A DNA stretch of 9,196 nucleotides from Micavibrio sp. (GTDB lineage Bacteria > Pseudomonadota > Alphaproteobacteria > Micavibrionales > Micavibrionaceae): positions 1 to 9,196 of the forward strand of contig JAMONE010000159.1 of assembly GCA_027066695.1 (NCBI GenBank), written 5' to 3'. Each line of letters begins with the position of its first letter. The first letter of the stretch is position 1. The notes under the pieces were generated by a model. It was not told the DNA's origin, searched no databases, and saw only the letters and a program-made list of their open reading frames with translations. Shown in pieces: positions 1 to 6,681 of the stretch. Both the position numbers and the translations under genes were made by a program.

Positions 1-1
1 T

Positions 2-430
2 GTACGCCCATTAAAATTTGATGATTTTGCAAAATGGCTACCTCTTTGGGATGGAAATAATATGGGTGAGCGCAACCAAGCGGTCACAACCGAAACTTGG
101 TCACGCATCACAAATTCGGATAACACACAAGTAAACGGTCTATGCGCCGAAAGGAATGGCAAAATCCTTGGCATTGTTCACTATATTTTACACCCGACAA
201 CGGGGCAAATAAACCCTGTTTGCTATATGCAAGACGTATATGTTGAGCCTGAGTATCGCCGAAAAGGCATAGGCAAACGCCTTGTTGAAGAAGTTACAAA
301 GATCGCCACCAAGGAGAAATGGGCGCGTATGTATTGGCTTACCCAATCGGATAATGAGAATGCCAAAGCCATGTATGAGAATTTCGGAATAAAGCTGGAC
401 TTTACCCTATATGTTTTACCGATTAATTAG
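2..430 (+). CDS. GNAT family N-acetyltransferase (5' partial)
   Basis: Probably transfers an acetyl group from acetyl-CoA to an amine; the substrate cannot be told from the sequence. The reading frame is open to the left edge, and the 20 codons before the first internal ATG (position 62) translate to a typical GNAT beginning (VRPL..DF..WLPLWDGNN), so the true start lies outside the window and the ATG at 62 is not the start. The acetyl-CoA-binding motif A is clear: a beta strand MQDVYVEPEYR followed by RRKGIGK at visible residues 86-92, then an amphipathic helix. The segment WLTQSDNENAKAMYENFGI matches the usual motif B, where residues after the N..A..+Y..+GF pattern close the fold. About 142 residues are visible, near the usual 140-170 for a single-domain GNAT. 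It converges on the histidine kinase gene. The family call is secure, the substrate is unknown. Confidence 0.88.
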   Translation, partial: VRPLKFDDFAKWLPLWDGNNMGERNQAVTTETWSRITNSDNTQVNGLCAERNGKILGIVHYILHPTTGQINPVCYMQDVYVEPEYRRKGIGKRLVEEVTKIATKEKWARMYWLTQSDNENAKAMYENFGIKLDFTLYVLPIN

Positions 431-445
431 GGTCAGGACCCTAAT
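426..445. terminator. Palindrome between convergent genes, possible bidirectional terminator
   Basis: TTAGGGTC-AG-GACCCTAA (427-444) is a perfect inverted repeat, with one further A-T pair outside it. As RNA it would form an 8-bp stem with a 4-base loop. It overlaps the GNAT stop codon (TAG, 428-430) and ends 11 bases from the stop of the convergent kinase gene, the expected place for a shared terminator. However, no clear U-run follows on either strand, so intrinsic termination would be weak. It could also be a member of an extragenic palindrome family. Confidence 0.45.
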
Positions 446-455
446 GTGATGCTGT

Positions 456-2375
456 TTAAAGCTGCGCTTTATAGGGCAGGCGCACTGTTACGGTTGTGCC
501 AGAGCCAACCGATGATTCAATAGATATAGAGCCGCCATGAAGCTCTATCAGCTTCTTGGTAATAGACAGCCCCAAACCAGTGCCTTCATGATCGCGTGTA
601 TATTGAGATGAGGCTTGTTCAAACGGGCGTAAAACAGAGGCGAGCTTATTAGGCGGGATGCCGATGCCCGTATCACATATTTTCAAAGATATGTAATTGC
701 CCTTTTGGTAGCATTCAATCCAAACAGAGCCATGCTCGGGCGTGAATTTAACGGCGTTAGACAGTAAATTAAGCAATACTTGCGTAAGGGCGCGTCTGTC
801 ACCGACAATATTAATATCGCTGTTTTCTATATCTGTAGTTTTAAGGGTAATATCTTGCTCTTGCGCTCTGCCCAAAATCATATGGGTTGCGCGGTCTATG
901 ATGTCTTTGATATTTACATTTTCAAGCTCAAGGGTATGTTTGCCAGCCTCGATTTTAGACATATCAAGTATATCACTTATAAGGTCGAGCAAATGTTCGC
1001 CGCTTTCTTTTATGCTTGTCGCATATTCAAGATATCTTTCATTAAATATAGGGCCTAGCATTTGCTGCTCTATCATCTCGGAAAATCCGATTATGGCATT
1101 TAGAGGCGTGCGTAATTCATGGCTCATATTGGCAAGAAACCTTGATTTTGCGGCATATGCTTGCTCGGAAGCATCTTTGGCTTGGCGTAGTTCTTGCTCA
1201 TAAAGCATGCGTTCTGTCATATCTTGCATGATGCCGTAGAGCGCGATCACCTCACCCTCTTCATCCTTTTCACAGCGGCCATCACACATGATAAAGCGAG
1301 TATCTCCGCCAGGGCGAATAATTCGAAACTCCATATCATAGTTTTTTTCTTCGATTATTGCGCGTTGAAATACCTGCACTACGCGCCCTAAATCACGTTT
1401 ATGGATAAGCTCTGTCAGGGAATTTATGCTTGGCTTGAACTGGTGCTGATCTACGCCGAATATTCGGAAGATCTCTTCTGACCATGATATATTCTCATCA
1501 CCGACAAGCCATTGCCAGTGTCCCATGCGCCCTATCGCTTCGGCTTCGGATAATTGCTTTTGTCTGCGCTGTAAATTATTTTGCTGGGATTTTATATTCG
1601 TAATATCTTGGCCAGATGAATATATCTTTCCATTTACATATTTTTGATGCCATTGCACCCAACGATTATGGCCAGAGCGCGTTAATATCCGCAGCTCGAA
1701 ATCAATAATCTGATTAGAAGGTAAATTTTCATCGGAAATAAGGCTTAGCATAGAGCTTCTAACAGAATGCTTATCTTCATCATTAAATAAATCAATAAAG
1801 GATGTTTGTTTTAGCTCGGATCTTGTATAGCCAAAGTCATGTAAAAAATTCTCATTGGCGTTGATAATATTGCCTTGCTTGTCGGTTATAATCATAACAT
1901 CATGAGACATCGCAATAAATTCAGAGAAATCTTCGGGATTTTGCGTTATATCAATGATATTATTCGACGTTAATTCTATGCGGTTATTAGAATCATGAAT
2001 TTTTGTGATTAAAGCATCCAGATCATCGCTTAACTCACCTGCTGTTGATGCAATAAGATAGCGTTTATTATCCGAAGTCGTTAACCATTCAAAATGAAAT
2101 TCTGTGATTATCGGATTGCCGTTAATATGCACGTCATAATCGCCATCCGCCAGAGTCGATATATTATGCGCTTCATTTATAACCTCATTGGAGAATATAA
2201 AAATATCCAAAGCATTATGATTTTGCCCCGCATTTATTGCGCAGAGTTGATAAAATGGGTCATTAGCATAGATAATAACGCCACTTTCAGAAACAACGCA
2301 TCGCGCCATTTCCGTTTCTGGTTGAACAAAGGGAGAGCTTTTATTCTCTGATTTTATTTTATTGCTTATTGACAT
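456..2375 (-). CDS. Cytoplasmic multi-PAS sensor histidine kinase
   Basis: A 639-residue two-component sensor kinase that should autophosphorylate on His419 and pass the phosphate to a response regulator. Domains in order: a PAS-like segment about 23-110; a PAS domain about 150-262 (TDKQGNIINANENF); a PAS_3-type domain about 283-392 (GHWQW..WSEEIFRIFG, ending in QDMTER); a short coiled linker; HisKA with the H-box around H419 (NMSHELRTPLN); and HATPase_c with N-box N540 (NLLSNAVKF), G1 box DTGIG 568-572, F-box PFEQ 584-587 and G2 box GTGLGLS 598-604. All catalytic boxes look intact. There is no signal peptide, no membrane segment and no receiver domain, so it is a soluble, non-hybrid kinase. 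The ATG start lacks an obvious Shine-Dalgarno; another ATG lies at residue 23, just before the first PAS-like segment. It lies 74 bases downstream of the DsbD gene on the same strand and has no response regulator in view. The signal sensed is unknown. Confidence 0.93.
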   Translation of the reverse strand: MSISNKIKSENKSSPFVQPETEMARCVVSESGVIIYANDPFYQLCAINAGQNHNALDIFIFSNEVINEAHNISTLADGDYDVHINGNPIITEFHFEWLTTSDNKRYLIASTAGELSDDLDALITKIHDSNNRIELTSNNIIDITQNPEDFSEFIAMSHDVMIITDKQGNIINANENFLHDFGYTRSELKQTSFIDLFNDEDKHSVRSSMLSLISDENLPSNQIIDFELRILTRSGHNRWVQWHQKYVNGKIYSSGQDITNIKSQQNNLQRRQKQLSEAEAIGRMGHWQWLVGDENISWSEEIFRIFGVDQHQFKPSINSLTELIHKRDLGRVVQVFQRAIIEEKNYDMEFRIIRPGGDTRFIMCDGRCEKDEEGEVIALYGIMQDMTERMLYEQELRQAKDASEQAYAAKSRFLANMSHELRTPLNAIIGFSEMIEQQMLGPIFNERYLEYATSIKESGEHLLDLISDILDMSKIEAGKHTLELENVNIKDIIDRATHMILGRAQEQDITLKTTDIENSDINIVGDRRALTQVLLNLLSNAVKFTPEHGSVWIECYQKGNYISLKICDTGIGIPPNKLASVLRPFEQASSQYTRDHEGTGLGLSITKKLIELHGGSISIESSVGSGTTVTVRLPYKAQL

Positions 2376-2449
2376 AGGAGTAATCAGTGCTTTTTACTTT
2401 GATATATAGTAATAGATTACAAGCATTAATTACAAGTGCCATTTTCATA
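2376..2449 (-). promoter_or_regulatory. Gap between DsbD and kinase genes with possible kinase promoter
   Basis: This 74-base AT-rich gap shows no convincing terminator hairpin, so read-through from the DsbD gene is possible. On the minus strand TTGTAA, an 18-base spacer and TACTAT form a weak sigma-70-like promoter. The 8-mer ATTACAAG (plus strand) occurs twice, at 2416-2423 and 2429-2436, 13 bases apart, with the second copy overlapping the putative -35. No Shine-Dalgarno is seen before the kinase ATG. Low confidence. Confidence 0.25.
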
Positions 2450-4576
2450 TTATAACAAGTTGCCTACAGTTTTCTTAATTACCGCAGAGGTAAGAACTTG
2501 CGGTAGAATCACTGCCTCGGGCCGAGTGCCTGTTTGCTTGTCACGCGCTCCATAATAAACATATAGCGGCACGCCGCTTCGCTCAAATATATTCAAATAT
2601 CTAGTTATTGCATCATCATTATTCGTCCAGTCACCGATCAGATACTCTATATTTTGCTGCTTGAACAATGCTTTGGTTGAGTTAATATTAATAGCAGTAG
2701 CATGATTAATCTTACATGTAATGCACCAAGCAGCCGTCATCTCGACAAATATAGGCGCGTCACCATCTAATAGCTCATCCAGCTTGGCTTGAGAGAATGC
2801 TTCGCCGAAATCTTGAGTTTTTTCGTCAGAAATATTACTTCTTGTTGTTGTTATATAAGACAGCGAGAAAAACGGCAGGAACAAGCATAATACCAGCAAA
2901 ATAGTTGTTAGATTCTTTGCAATGCCTTTGCTTTTTAGATGGGATAGCCACACGCAAAATGCGATAGCAAGCATCCCCAGCAATACCAGCAAAACGCCGT
3001 AAGAGCCAGATTGCTGGCTTAATACCCAGATAAGCCAAATTGATGAGGCAAACATGGGGAAAGCTAATGCTTGTTTGAATGTATTCATCCAAGCTCCTGG
3101 TCTTGGCAGAATTTTTCTGAAAAGCGGAACATAGGATAATATTAAATACGGCAAAGCCAAGCCAAAGCCAAGAGCGGCAAAAATACTGATGCTTACTATA
3201 GTCGGCTGGGTTAAGGCAAATCCCATGGCTGCGCCCATAAATGGCGCAGTGCAAGGCGTAGCAACGATAGTTGCCAAAGTGCCTGTGAAAAACGAGCTGC
3301 TTAACGATTTACCTTGCGTAAGTTTATTGCCGATATTACTGCCAAGGCCAAAGCTAAACTCAAAAAATCCGATAAGGTTAAGGCCTATTGCAAATAATAA
3401 ATATGCAAGCACAGCTACGACAATTGGGTTTTGCAATTGAAAGCCCCAGCCAATAACGGTTCCTGCTTCTTTAAGTATTAGTAATAATCCGCCAATCGCA
3501 ATAAAGCTAAGCACTACGCCAAGCGTATAGGCAATGCCATGCATTCGGGCAAGCTTGTTTTCCTTCTCGCCCATTTTCACAAGTGAAAGAGCCTTCATGG
3601 ATAGAACAGGAAAAACGCACGGCATCAAATTAAGTATTATCCCGCCGAATAATGCGAGATATATAGCCGTTAGCCATGTAATTTTGCTGGTTTTTGTGCT
3701 TGGTGATTTCTCAATATTTTTTATGATTATATCTGCGGGCTGCGGTTGCGCCGCTATCGTAAAGCCCAAATTATCGCCTTTTACGCTTTCAATAACCAAA
3801 AGCCCGCGTAGCTCTGAAATTTCGGAAAGCTCACGATCTCCGCGCTCATATGAAATATTGATATTATTGTTATCTATCTTAACAATTGGCATGGCTACAT
3901 TATTAATAATGCCCCAATCAAGCGGAAAGAAATCAATTTTATCAATCTGCGCGCCATCTAATATAGAGCTATCCTCTAATGCTAAAGAAATATTGAGCGC
4001 ACCATCTTTTTCGAAATAACTAAATTCACCGCTAATTTCTATGGGGAGTTTGGCTTTTGCATTCTTAATATATTCACTATTATTTATGTTTGGTTTAGCA
4101 AGATTATTCAAATCAATGGATATCTTATGTTTCTCGGGAATACATATTTCATTGCAGATAAGCATGTTTATCGACGCTGTAACTATTTGCTCTCCATCGG
4201 GCAAAATATCAGGAATTTTAAGGGTTTGCAGCAATGTTACGTTATCGTAATAACCGTAATTAACTAATATATCGTAAGATATCTTATGCGGCGTTGGCCA
4301 GTCAATTTCCGAAAACTTAAAGCCGTCAGGCGCGTCCCATTCTATACTAACAGGCAGGCCAGAATCGCCAGGGTTTTCCCAATAAACATGCCAGTTAGGC
4401 GCAAGCTTAATTTCTGTTGCAATAGTTATTTCGCTATTAGGGCTTAATATTGTTTGCGATGGAATTATTTTAATTTGCGAATATTGCTCTTTGCCTGAGG
4501 CCTGCGCTTTTTGCGTTATGAATGTTAATGCAAAAATTAAAGACACGCTTAGTAGATATATAATTTTATTATTCAA
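2450..4576 (-). CDS. DsbD/ScsB-like thiol:disulfide interchange protein
   Basis: An inner-membrane electron conduit that moves reducing equivalents from cytoplasmic thioredoxin to periplasmic thiol proteins. Numbered from the TTG at 4576 it has 708 residues: a signal peptide (1-26, K near the N-terminus, hydrophobic core, AQA before the cleavage site); a periplasmic beta-rich domain to about 285 with the Cys pair C141/C145 (CNEIC) typical of ScsB-like DsbD proteins; about eight membrane helices (about 299-575) with the redox pair C320 (NLMPC) and C442 (ATPCTAP); and a C-terminal thioredoxin-like domain with W-C618-I-T-C621-K and a later cis-Pro segment (SGVPLYVYY). All six expected redox cysteines are present. 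The frame also allows GTG at 4621 and ATG at 4600, but neither has a Shine-Dalgarno and both would put extra residues before the signal peptide. The TTG has GAGGAA six bases upstream. Its periplasmic clients are unknown. Confidence 0.92.
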   Translation of the reverse strand: MNNKIIYLLSVSLIFALTFITQKAQASGKEQYSQIKIIPSQTILSPNSEITIATEIKLAPNWHVYWENPGDSGLPVSIEWDAPDGFKFSEIDWPTPHKISYDILVNYGYYDNVTLLQTLKIPDILPDGEQIVTASINMLICNEICIPEKHKISIDLNNLAKPNINNSEYIKNAKAKLPIEISGEFSYFEKDGALNISLALEDSSILDGAQIDKIDFFPLDWGIINNVAMPIVKIDNNNINISYERGDRELSEISELRGLLVIESVKGDNLGFTIAAQPQPADIIIKNIEKSPSTKTSKITWLTAIYLALFGGIILNLMPCVFPVLSMKALSLVKMGEKENKLARMHGIAYTLGVVLSFIAIGGLLLILKEAGTVIGWGFQLQNPIVVAVLAYLLFAIGLNLIGFFEFSFGLGSNIGNKLTQGKSLSSSFFTGTLATIVATPCTAPFMGAAMGFALTQPTIVSISIFAALGFGLALPYLILSYVPLFRKILPRPGAWMNTFKQALAFPMFASSIWLIWVLSQQSGSYGVLLVLLGMLAIAFCVWLSHLKSKGIAKNLTTILLVLCLFLPFFSLSYITTTRSNISDEKTQDFGEAFSQAKLDELLDGDAPIFVEMTAAWCITCKINHATAININSTKALFKQQNIEYLIGDWTNNDDAITRYLNIFERSGVPLYVYYGARDKQTGTRPEAVILPQVLTSAVIKKTVGNLL

Positions 4577-4582
4577 AATAAA

Positions 4583-4588
4583 TTCCTC
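4583..4588 (-). promoter_or_regulatory. Ribosome-binding site deciding the DsbD start
   Basis: The minus strand reads GAGGAA, then six bases, then TTG (4574-4576). It is the only good Shine-Dalgarno near the 5' end of this gene, and the translation from that TTG begins directly with a classical signal peptide. This favours TTG over the in-frame ATG (4600) and GTG (4621). Confidence 0.7.
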
Positions 4589-4599
4589 GGTTAGCAGCA

Positions 4600-4632
4600 T
4601 ATACTTAATATATATTCGCACAACTAAGTATA
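4600..4632. repeat. Inverted repeat TATACTTA-N17-TAAGTATA upstream of DsbD gene
   Basis: Perfect 8-base arms at 4600-4607 and 4625-4632 enclose 17 bases. It ends 23 bases before the TTG start, in the likely promoter or leader. It could be an operator for a dimeric regulator or a leader stem, but the AT-rich background makes chance a real alternative. Confidence 0.35.
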
Positions 4633-4675
4633 AAAGTTTCTAAAAATTTTTAAATTTGAGAAAAAGAGGTTGCAC

Positions 4676-4705
4676 AAAAAGAAAGGGCACTAAAAAGCGC
4701 CCCTT
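4676..4705 (-). terminator. Rho-independent terminator of the porin gene
   Basis: On the minus strand, about 30 bases after the porin stop codon, AAGGGGCGC, a six-base loop TTTTTA, and GTGCCCTT form a stem with one bulged G and one G-T pair. A T-rich tail (TTCTTTTT) follows at once. It separates the strongly expressed porin unit from the DsbD gene downstream on the same strand. Confidence 0.85.
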
Positions 4706-4734
4706 CAAAAATCTTTATCAAATTAAACTTCAAA

Positions 4735-5832
4735 TTAGAAGTTAACTTGTGTACCTAGAAGAACAGCAGTACCGTCAGCATCATCTGTACCAGTTGCATT
4801 ATCAACATCTAGTTGTTGGATAGAACCACGGAAAGTCATACCTGGGCCATATTCATATGAAACACCAGCTGTGTAGCGGTCATACTCAACACCATTATCA
4901 TTATCTTGATTATAGTAAGAAGCTCCAATTTTGAATGGACCAGTTGTATAGTCAGCACCGATAACAAGAGTATCTGTATCTGCTTCAGCAGCTCCATCAA
5001 GAGCGTTGTTATCGCTCATGTAAGCAACACCAACACCGAAAGCACCGATATCTAGGTCAAGACCTACGTTCCATGCTGTACGGTCATCAGTTGTTGCAGA
5101 AGAACCTTCTTGAGCACCATGTGTATAACCAGCACCGGCAATAACGCCAACATTTTGTACTTGGCCTTCATAACGAACAGCAAGTTCATATGTTTCTTGG
5201 ATTGTAGCAGCAGCATCTGTGTCAGTGTCAACACCTTCACGGTCACCAGCAGGACCAGAAGAATCAGGTGTCAAAGACACACCAACTTGGAAACCACTCA
5301 TGATTGGTGATAAGTATGATATCTTGTCATTTTTACCGTTACCAGTAACCATGTCATAATCAAGACGCGCATCAGAACCAGCATTTCCTGATAGGTCACC
5401 CATGTTGCCTGTATTAGCAAATGGTTGAATATATTGACGAAGACCATCAATGTTTGAGTCAGCAGAAGGAGCGCCAACTTGTAGCAAGTAACCAACACCA
5501 TCTTCATAACCAACATTCAAACGACCCCAGTTACCTGAGAAATATGCGTATGACTCATTAGGAATTTCAGCAGCATCAGCAGCATCAACAGCTAATTCAA
5601 CCATTGCACCAACAGTTAGACCATTGTCTAGTGTTGTTTCAAAGTTAACGTGAAGCTCTGTATCACGTAGAAGGTCGAAACCAACAACATCTGTACCAGT
5701 AGTTTCATCTTGGCTTACGAACGCGCCGTAACCTTTGAAGTAACCGCCAACATCTAGGTTGAATTCAGCGTGTGCAGGAGCAGCAAAAGCTAATCCACCA
5801 ACAGCAACGCTTGCAAGTAGTAATTTTTTCAT
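4735..5832 (-). CDS. Outer-membrane porin (Gram-negative porin, OmpC/porin_4-like)
   Basis: A 365-residue outer-membrane beta-barrel for passive diffusion of small hydrophilic solutes. The N-terminus is a classical signal peptide: two lysines, a hydrophobic core and APAHA at residues 18-22, giving a mature protein that starts EFNLDVGGYFKGYG, a typical first strand. The rest alternates short beta strands rich in Tyr, Gly and Val with acidic Asp/Thr/Gly-rich loops, for example VDTDTDAA and the Asp/Thr-rich stretch near the C-terminus. It ends in a terminal Phe (GTQVNF), the signal recognised by the BAM assembly machinery. It has no cysteine. The ATG has a strong GGAGG Shine-Dalgarno seven bases upstream. 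Codon choice (CCA, ACA, GTT, GCA heavy) looks more selected than in its neighbours, as expected for a highly expressed gene. It has its own promoter and terminator, so it is probably monocistronic. The solute selectivity is unknown. Confidence 0.92.
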   Translation of the reverse strand: MKKLLLASVAVGGLAFAAPAHAEFNLDVGGYFKGYGAFVSQDETTGTDVVGFDLLRDTELHVNFETTLDNGLTVGAMVELAVDAADAAEIPNESYAYFSGNWGRLNVGYEDGVGYLLQVGAPSADSNIDGLRQYIQPFANTGNMGDLSGNAGSDARLDYDMVTGNGKNDKISYLSPIMSGFQVGVSLTPDSSGPAGDREGVDTDTDAAATIQETYELAVRYEGQVQNVGVIAGAGYTHGAQEGSSATTDDRTAWNVGLDLDIGAFGVGVAYMSDNNALDGAAEADTDTLVIGADYTTGPFKIGASYYNQDNDNGVEYDRYTAGVSYEYGPGMTFRGSIQQLDVDNATGTDDADGTAVLLGTQVNF

Positions 5833-5839
5833 TTTATTT

Positions 5840-5844
5840 CCTCC
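5840..5844 (-). promoter_or_regulatory. Strong porin ribosome-binding site
   Basis: GGAGG on the minus strand, seven bases before the ATG at 5832. It fixes the porin start and fits high expression. Confidence 0.85.
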
Positions 5845-5882
5845 GACTATTTATTTTAAAACAGCCATTTGTTAAAAGTTGC

Positions 5883-5923
5883 GATCCTTATGGATCATTA
5901 AGAAAGTAGAGTTGTCCCCACAA
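5883..5923 (-). repeat. Two small inverted repeats in the porin leader
   Basis: GATCC-TTAT-GGATC (5883-5896) and TTGT-CCCC-ACAA (5912-5923) lie between the inferred transcription start and the porin ribosome-binding site. They could form small leader hairpins that affect mRNA stability or translation. Each has only 4-5 pairs, so chance is possible. Confidence 0.3.
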
Positions 5924-5940
5924 AAGTAAAGAACGAGGCC

Positions 5941-5969
5941 ATTACGCCATTTTATTGAATCGTCGTCAA
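5941..5969 (-). promoter_or_regulatory. Candidate sigma-70 promoter of the porin gene
   Basis: The minus strand has TTGACG (5969-5964), a 17-base spacer and CGTAAT (5946-5941). The -35 is close to consensus and the -10 keeps the last four bases of TATAAT. Transcription would start near 5934, giving a leader of about 100 bases. Confidence 0.55.
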
Positions 5970-5984
5970 TATTATTTTGTGTGG

Positions 5985-6024
5985 TTTTTGCAACATTTTT
6001 TTAATGCGTTGCATTTTTGCAACA
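5985..6024. repeat. Repeated GCAAC/GTTGC sites upstream of the porin promoter
   Basis: The 11-mer TTTTTGCAACA occurs at 5985-5995 and again at 6014-6024, 29 bases apart, close to three helical turns. The second copy is the right half of a palindrome, GTTGC-ATTTTT-GCAAC (6008-6023). The cluster lies about 16 to 55 bases upstream of the porin -35 and about 100-135 bases before the divergent lipoprotein gene, a suitable place for a regulator-binding site. No specific regulator is recognised. Confidence 0.45.
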
Positions 6025-6121
6025 GGGCTATCTGGGGTAATAGCTATAAAATGCTCTTGTCGACATAAAGGCTGCGTGCTAAGGATTAGATATAAGTATA
6101 AACTTTAGGATTACAATAGCA
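6025..6121 (+). promoter_or_regulatory. Leader and likely promoter region of the DUF3576-leuS operon
   Basis: The operon promoter must lie in or near this stretch because the upstream neighbour is divergent. No strong consensus promoter is visible; TTGTCG (6057-6062) and TATAAG/TATAAA (6091-6102) are present but poorly spaced as a pair. A short Shine-Dalgarno-like AGGA (6107-6110) lies 11 bases before the ATG. Confidence 0.3.
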
Positions 6122-6676
6122 ATGATGAAGCTCAATAATAAATTTTTCACTACATCCCTTATTTTAGCAAGCGCGGCATTTGGCCTTTCTGCTTGTAGCG
6201 GTATTAAAACAGAAGCGAAGTACCCGACCAGTGCTAATCGTAAGGTTAATAGTGATGGCAATAATATATATTCAAGAGACTCTGTTTTTGGCAAAGATGG
6301 CCTGAAAGTTTTTGGTGGTAAAAAGAAAGAAGGTTCTGCGCAAAATGATATCGGCGTTAACAGCTTTTTATGGAGAGCGACGCTTGATACGGTTTCCTTT
6401 ATGCCATTAGCCAGCGCAGATCCGTTTGGCGGAGTGATACTTACCGATTGGTATACTGATCCTAAATCCCCGAATGAGCGCGTAAAGATTAACGCATTTA
6501 TTATGGAGCGTGAGCTGAAAGCTAGCGGCATTCGTGTTCGCACCTTCCGTCAGGAGATACGCGGCGGCGCGTGGCGTGATGCAGCTGTGTCTGAAGATAC
6601 AGCCCGTAAATTAGAGGACACTATCCTAACACGCGCACGTCAATTACGTATTTCACATTTAGCAGATGAAAAATAA
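6122..6676 (+). CDS. DUF3576-type lipoprotein
   Basis: A 184-residue predicted lipoprotein of unknown function. Residues 1-24 form a lipoprotein signal peptide (K3 and K7, hydrophobic core) with the lipobox L22-S23-A24-C25, so C25 should be lipidated and the mature protein anchored facing the periplasm. A polar linker follows, then the conserved-looking core: FLWRATLDTVSFMPLASADPFGGVILTDWY, here described by its FLWRA (about 80-84), DPFGGVI and TDWY landmarks, then NERVKINAFI..RELKASGIRVRTFRQ and a C-terminal helical stretch. From memory this matches the alphaproteobacterial DUF3576 family, usually found directly upstream of leuS as here. No catalytic residues are evident. The leuS start lies 5 bases after the stop, so the two genes should be co-transcribed and perhaps translationally coupled. 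The first of two consecutive ATGs is used because AGGA lies 11 bases before it; the second is possible. Confidence 0.85.
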   Translation: MMKLNNKFFTTSLILASAAFGLSACSGIKTEAKYPTSANRKVNSDGNNIYSRDSVFGKDGLKVFGGKKKEGSAQNDIGVNSFLWRATLDTVSFMPLASADPFGGVILTDWYTDPKSPNERVKINAFIMERELKASGIRVRTFRQEIRGGAWRDAAVSEDTARKLEDTILTRARQLRISHLADEK

Positions 6677-6681
6677 AATCA

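Noticed and set aside
62..64. ATG at 62 as the start of the acetyltransferase gene
   Set aside because: The 20 upstream codons in frame encode a typical GNAT N-terminus, so the gene extends beyond the left edge.
742..1203. Open frame on the plus strand opposite the histidine kinase gene
   Set aside because: It lies wholly antisense to conserved HisKA and HATPase coding sequence, its translation resembles no protein I know, and no ribosome-binding site supports it.
3534..4019. Open frame of 161 codons on the plus strand opposite the DsbD-like gene
   Set aside because: It is the antisense shadow of the membrane and periplasmic domain coding sequence; the sense frame has clear DsbD motifs across the whole region.
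4735..5832. Acidic, Asp/Thr-rich stretches of the porin as possible repeat-protein or calcium-binding units
   Set aside because: They are irregular and fit surface loops of a porin barrel; no regular repeat period or nonapeptide motif is seen.
6079..6543. Minus-strand open frame opposite the DUF3576 lipoprotein gene
   Set aside because: The plus-strand frame has a lipobox, a suitable start and operon spacing to leuS; the antisense frame has none of these.
6558..6577. GC-rich inverted repeat ACGCG-GCGG-CGCGT inside the lipoprotein gene
   Set aside because: It encodes the conserved-looking RGGAWRD segment and is readily explained by Arg/Gly/Ala codons; there is no sign of a separate element.
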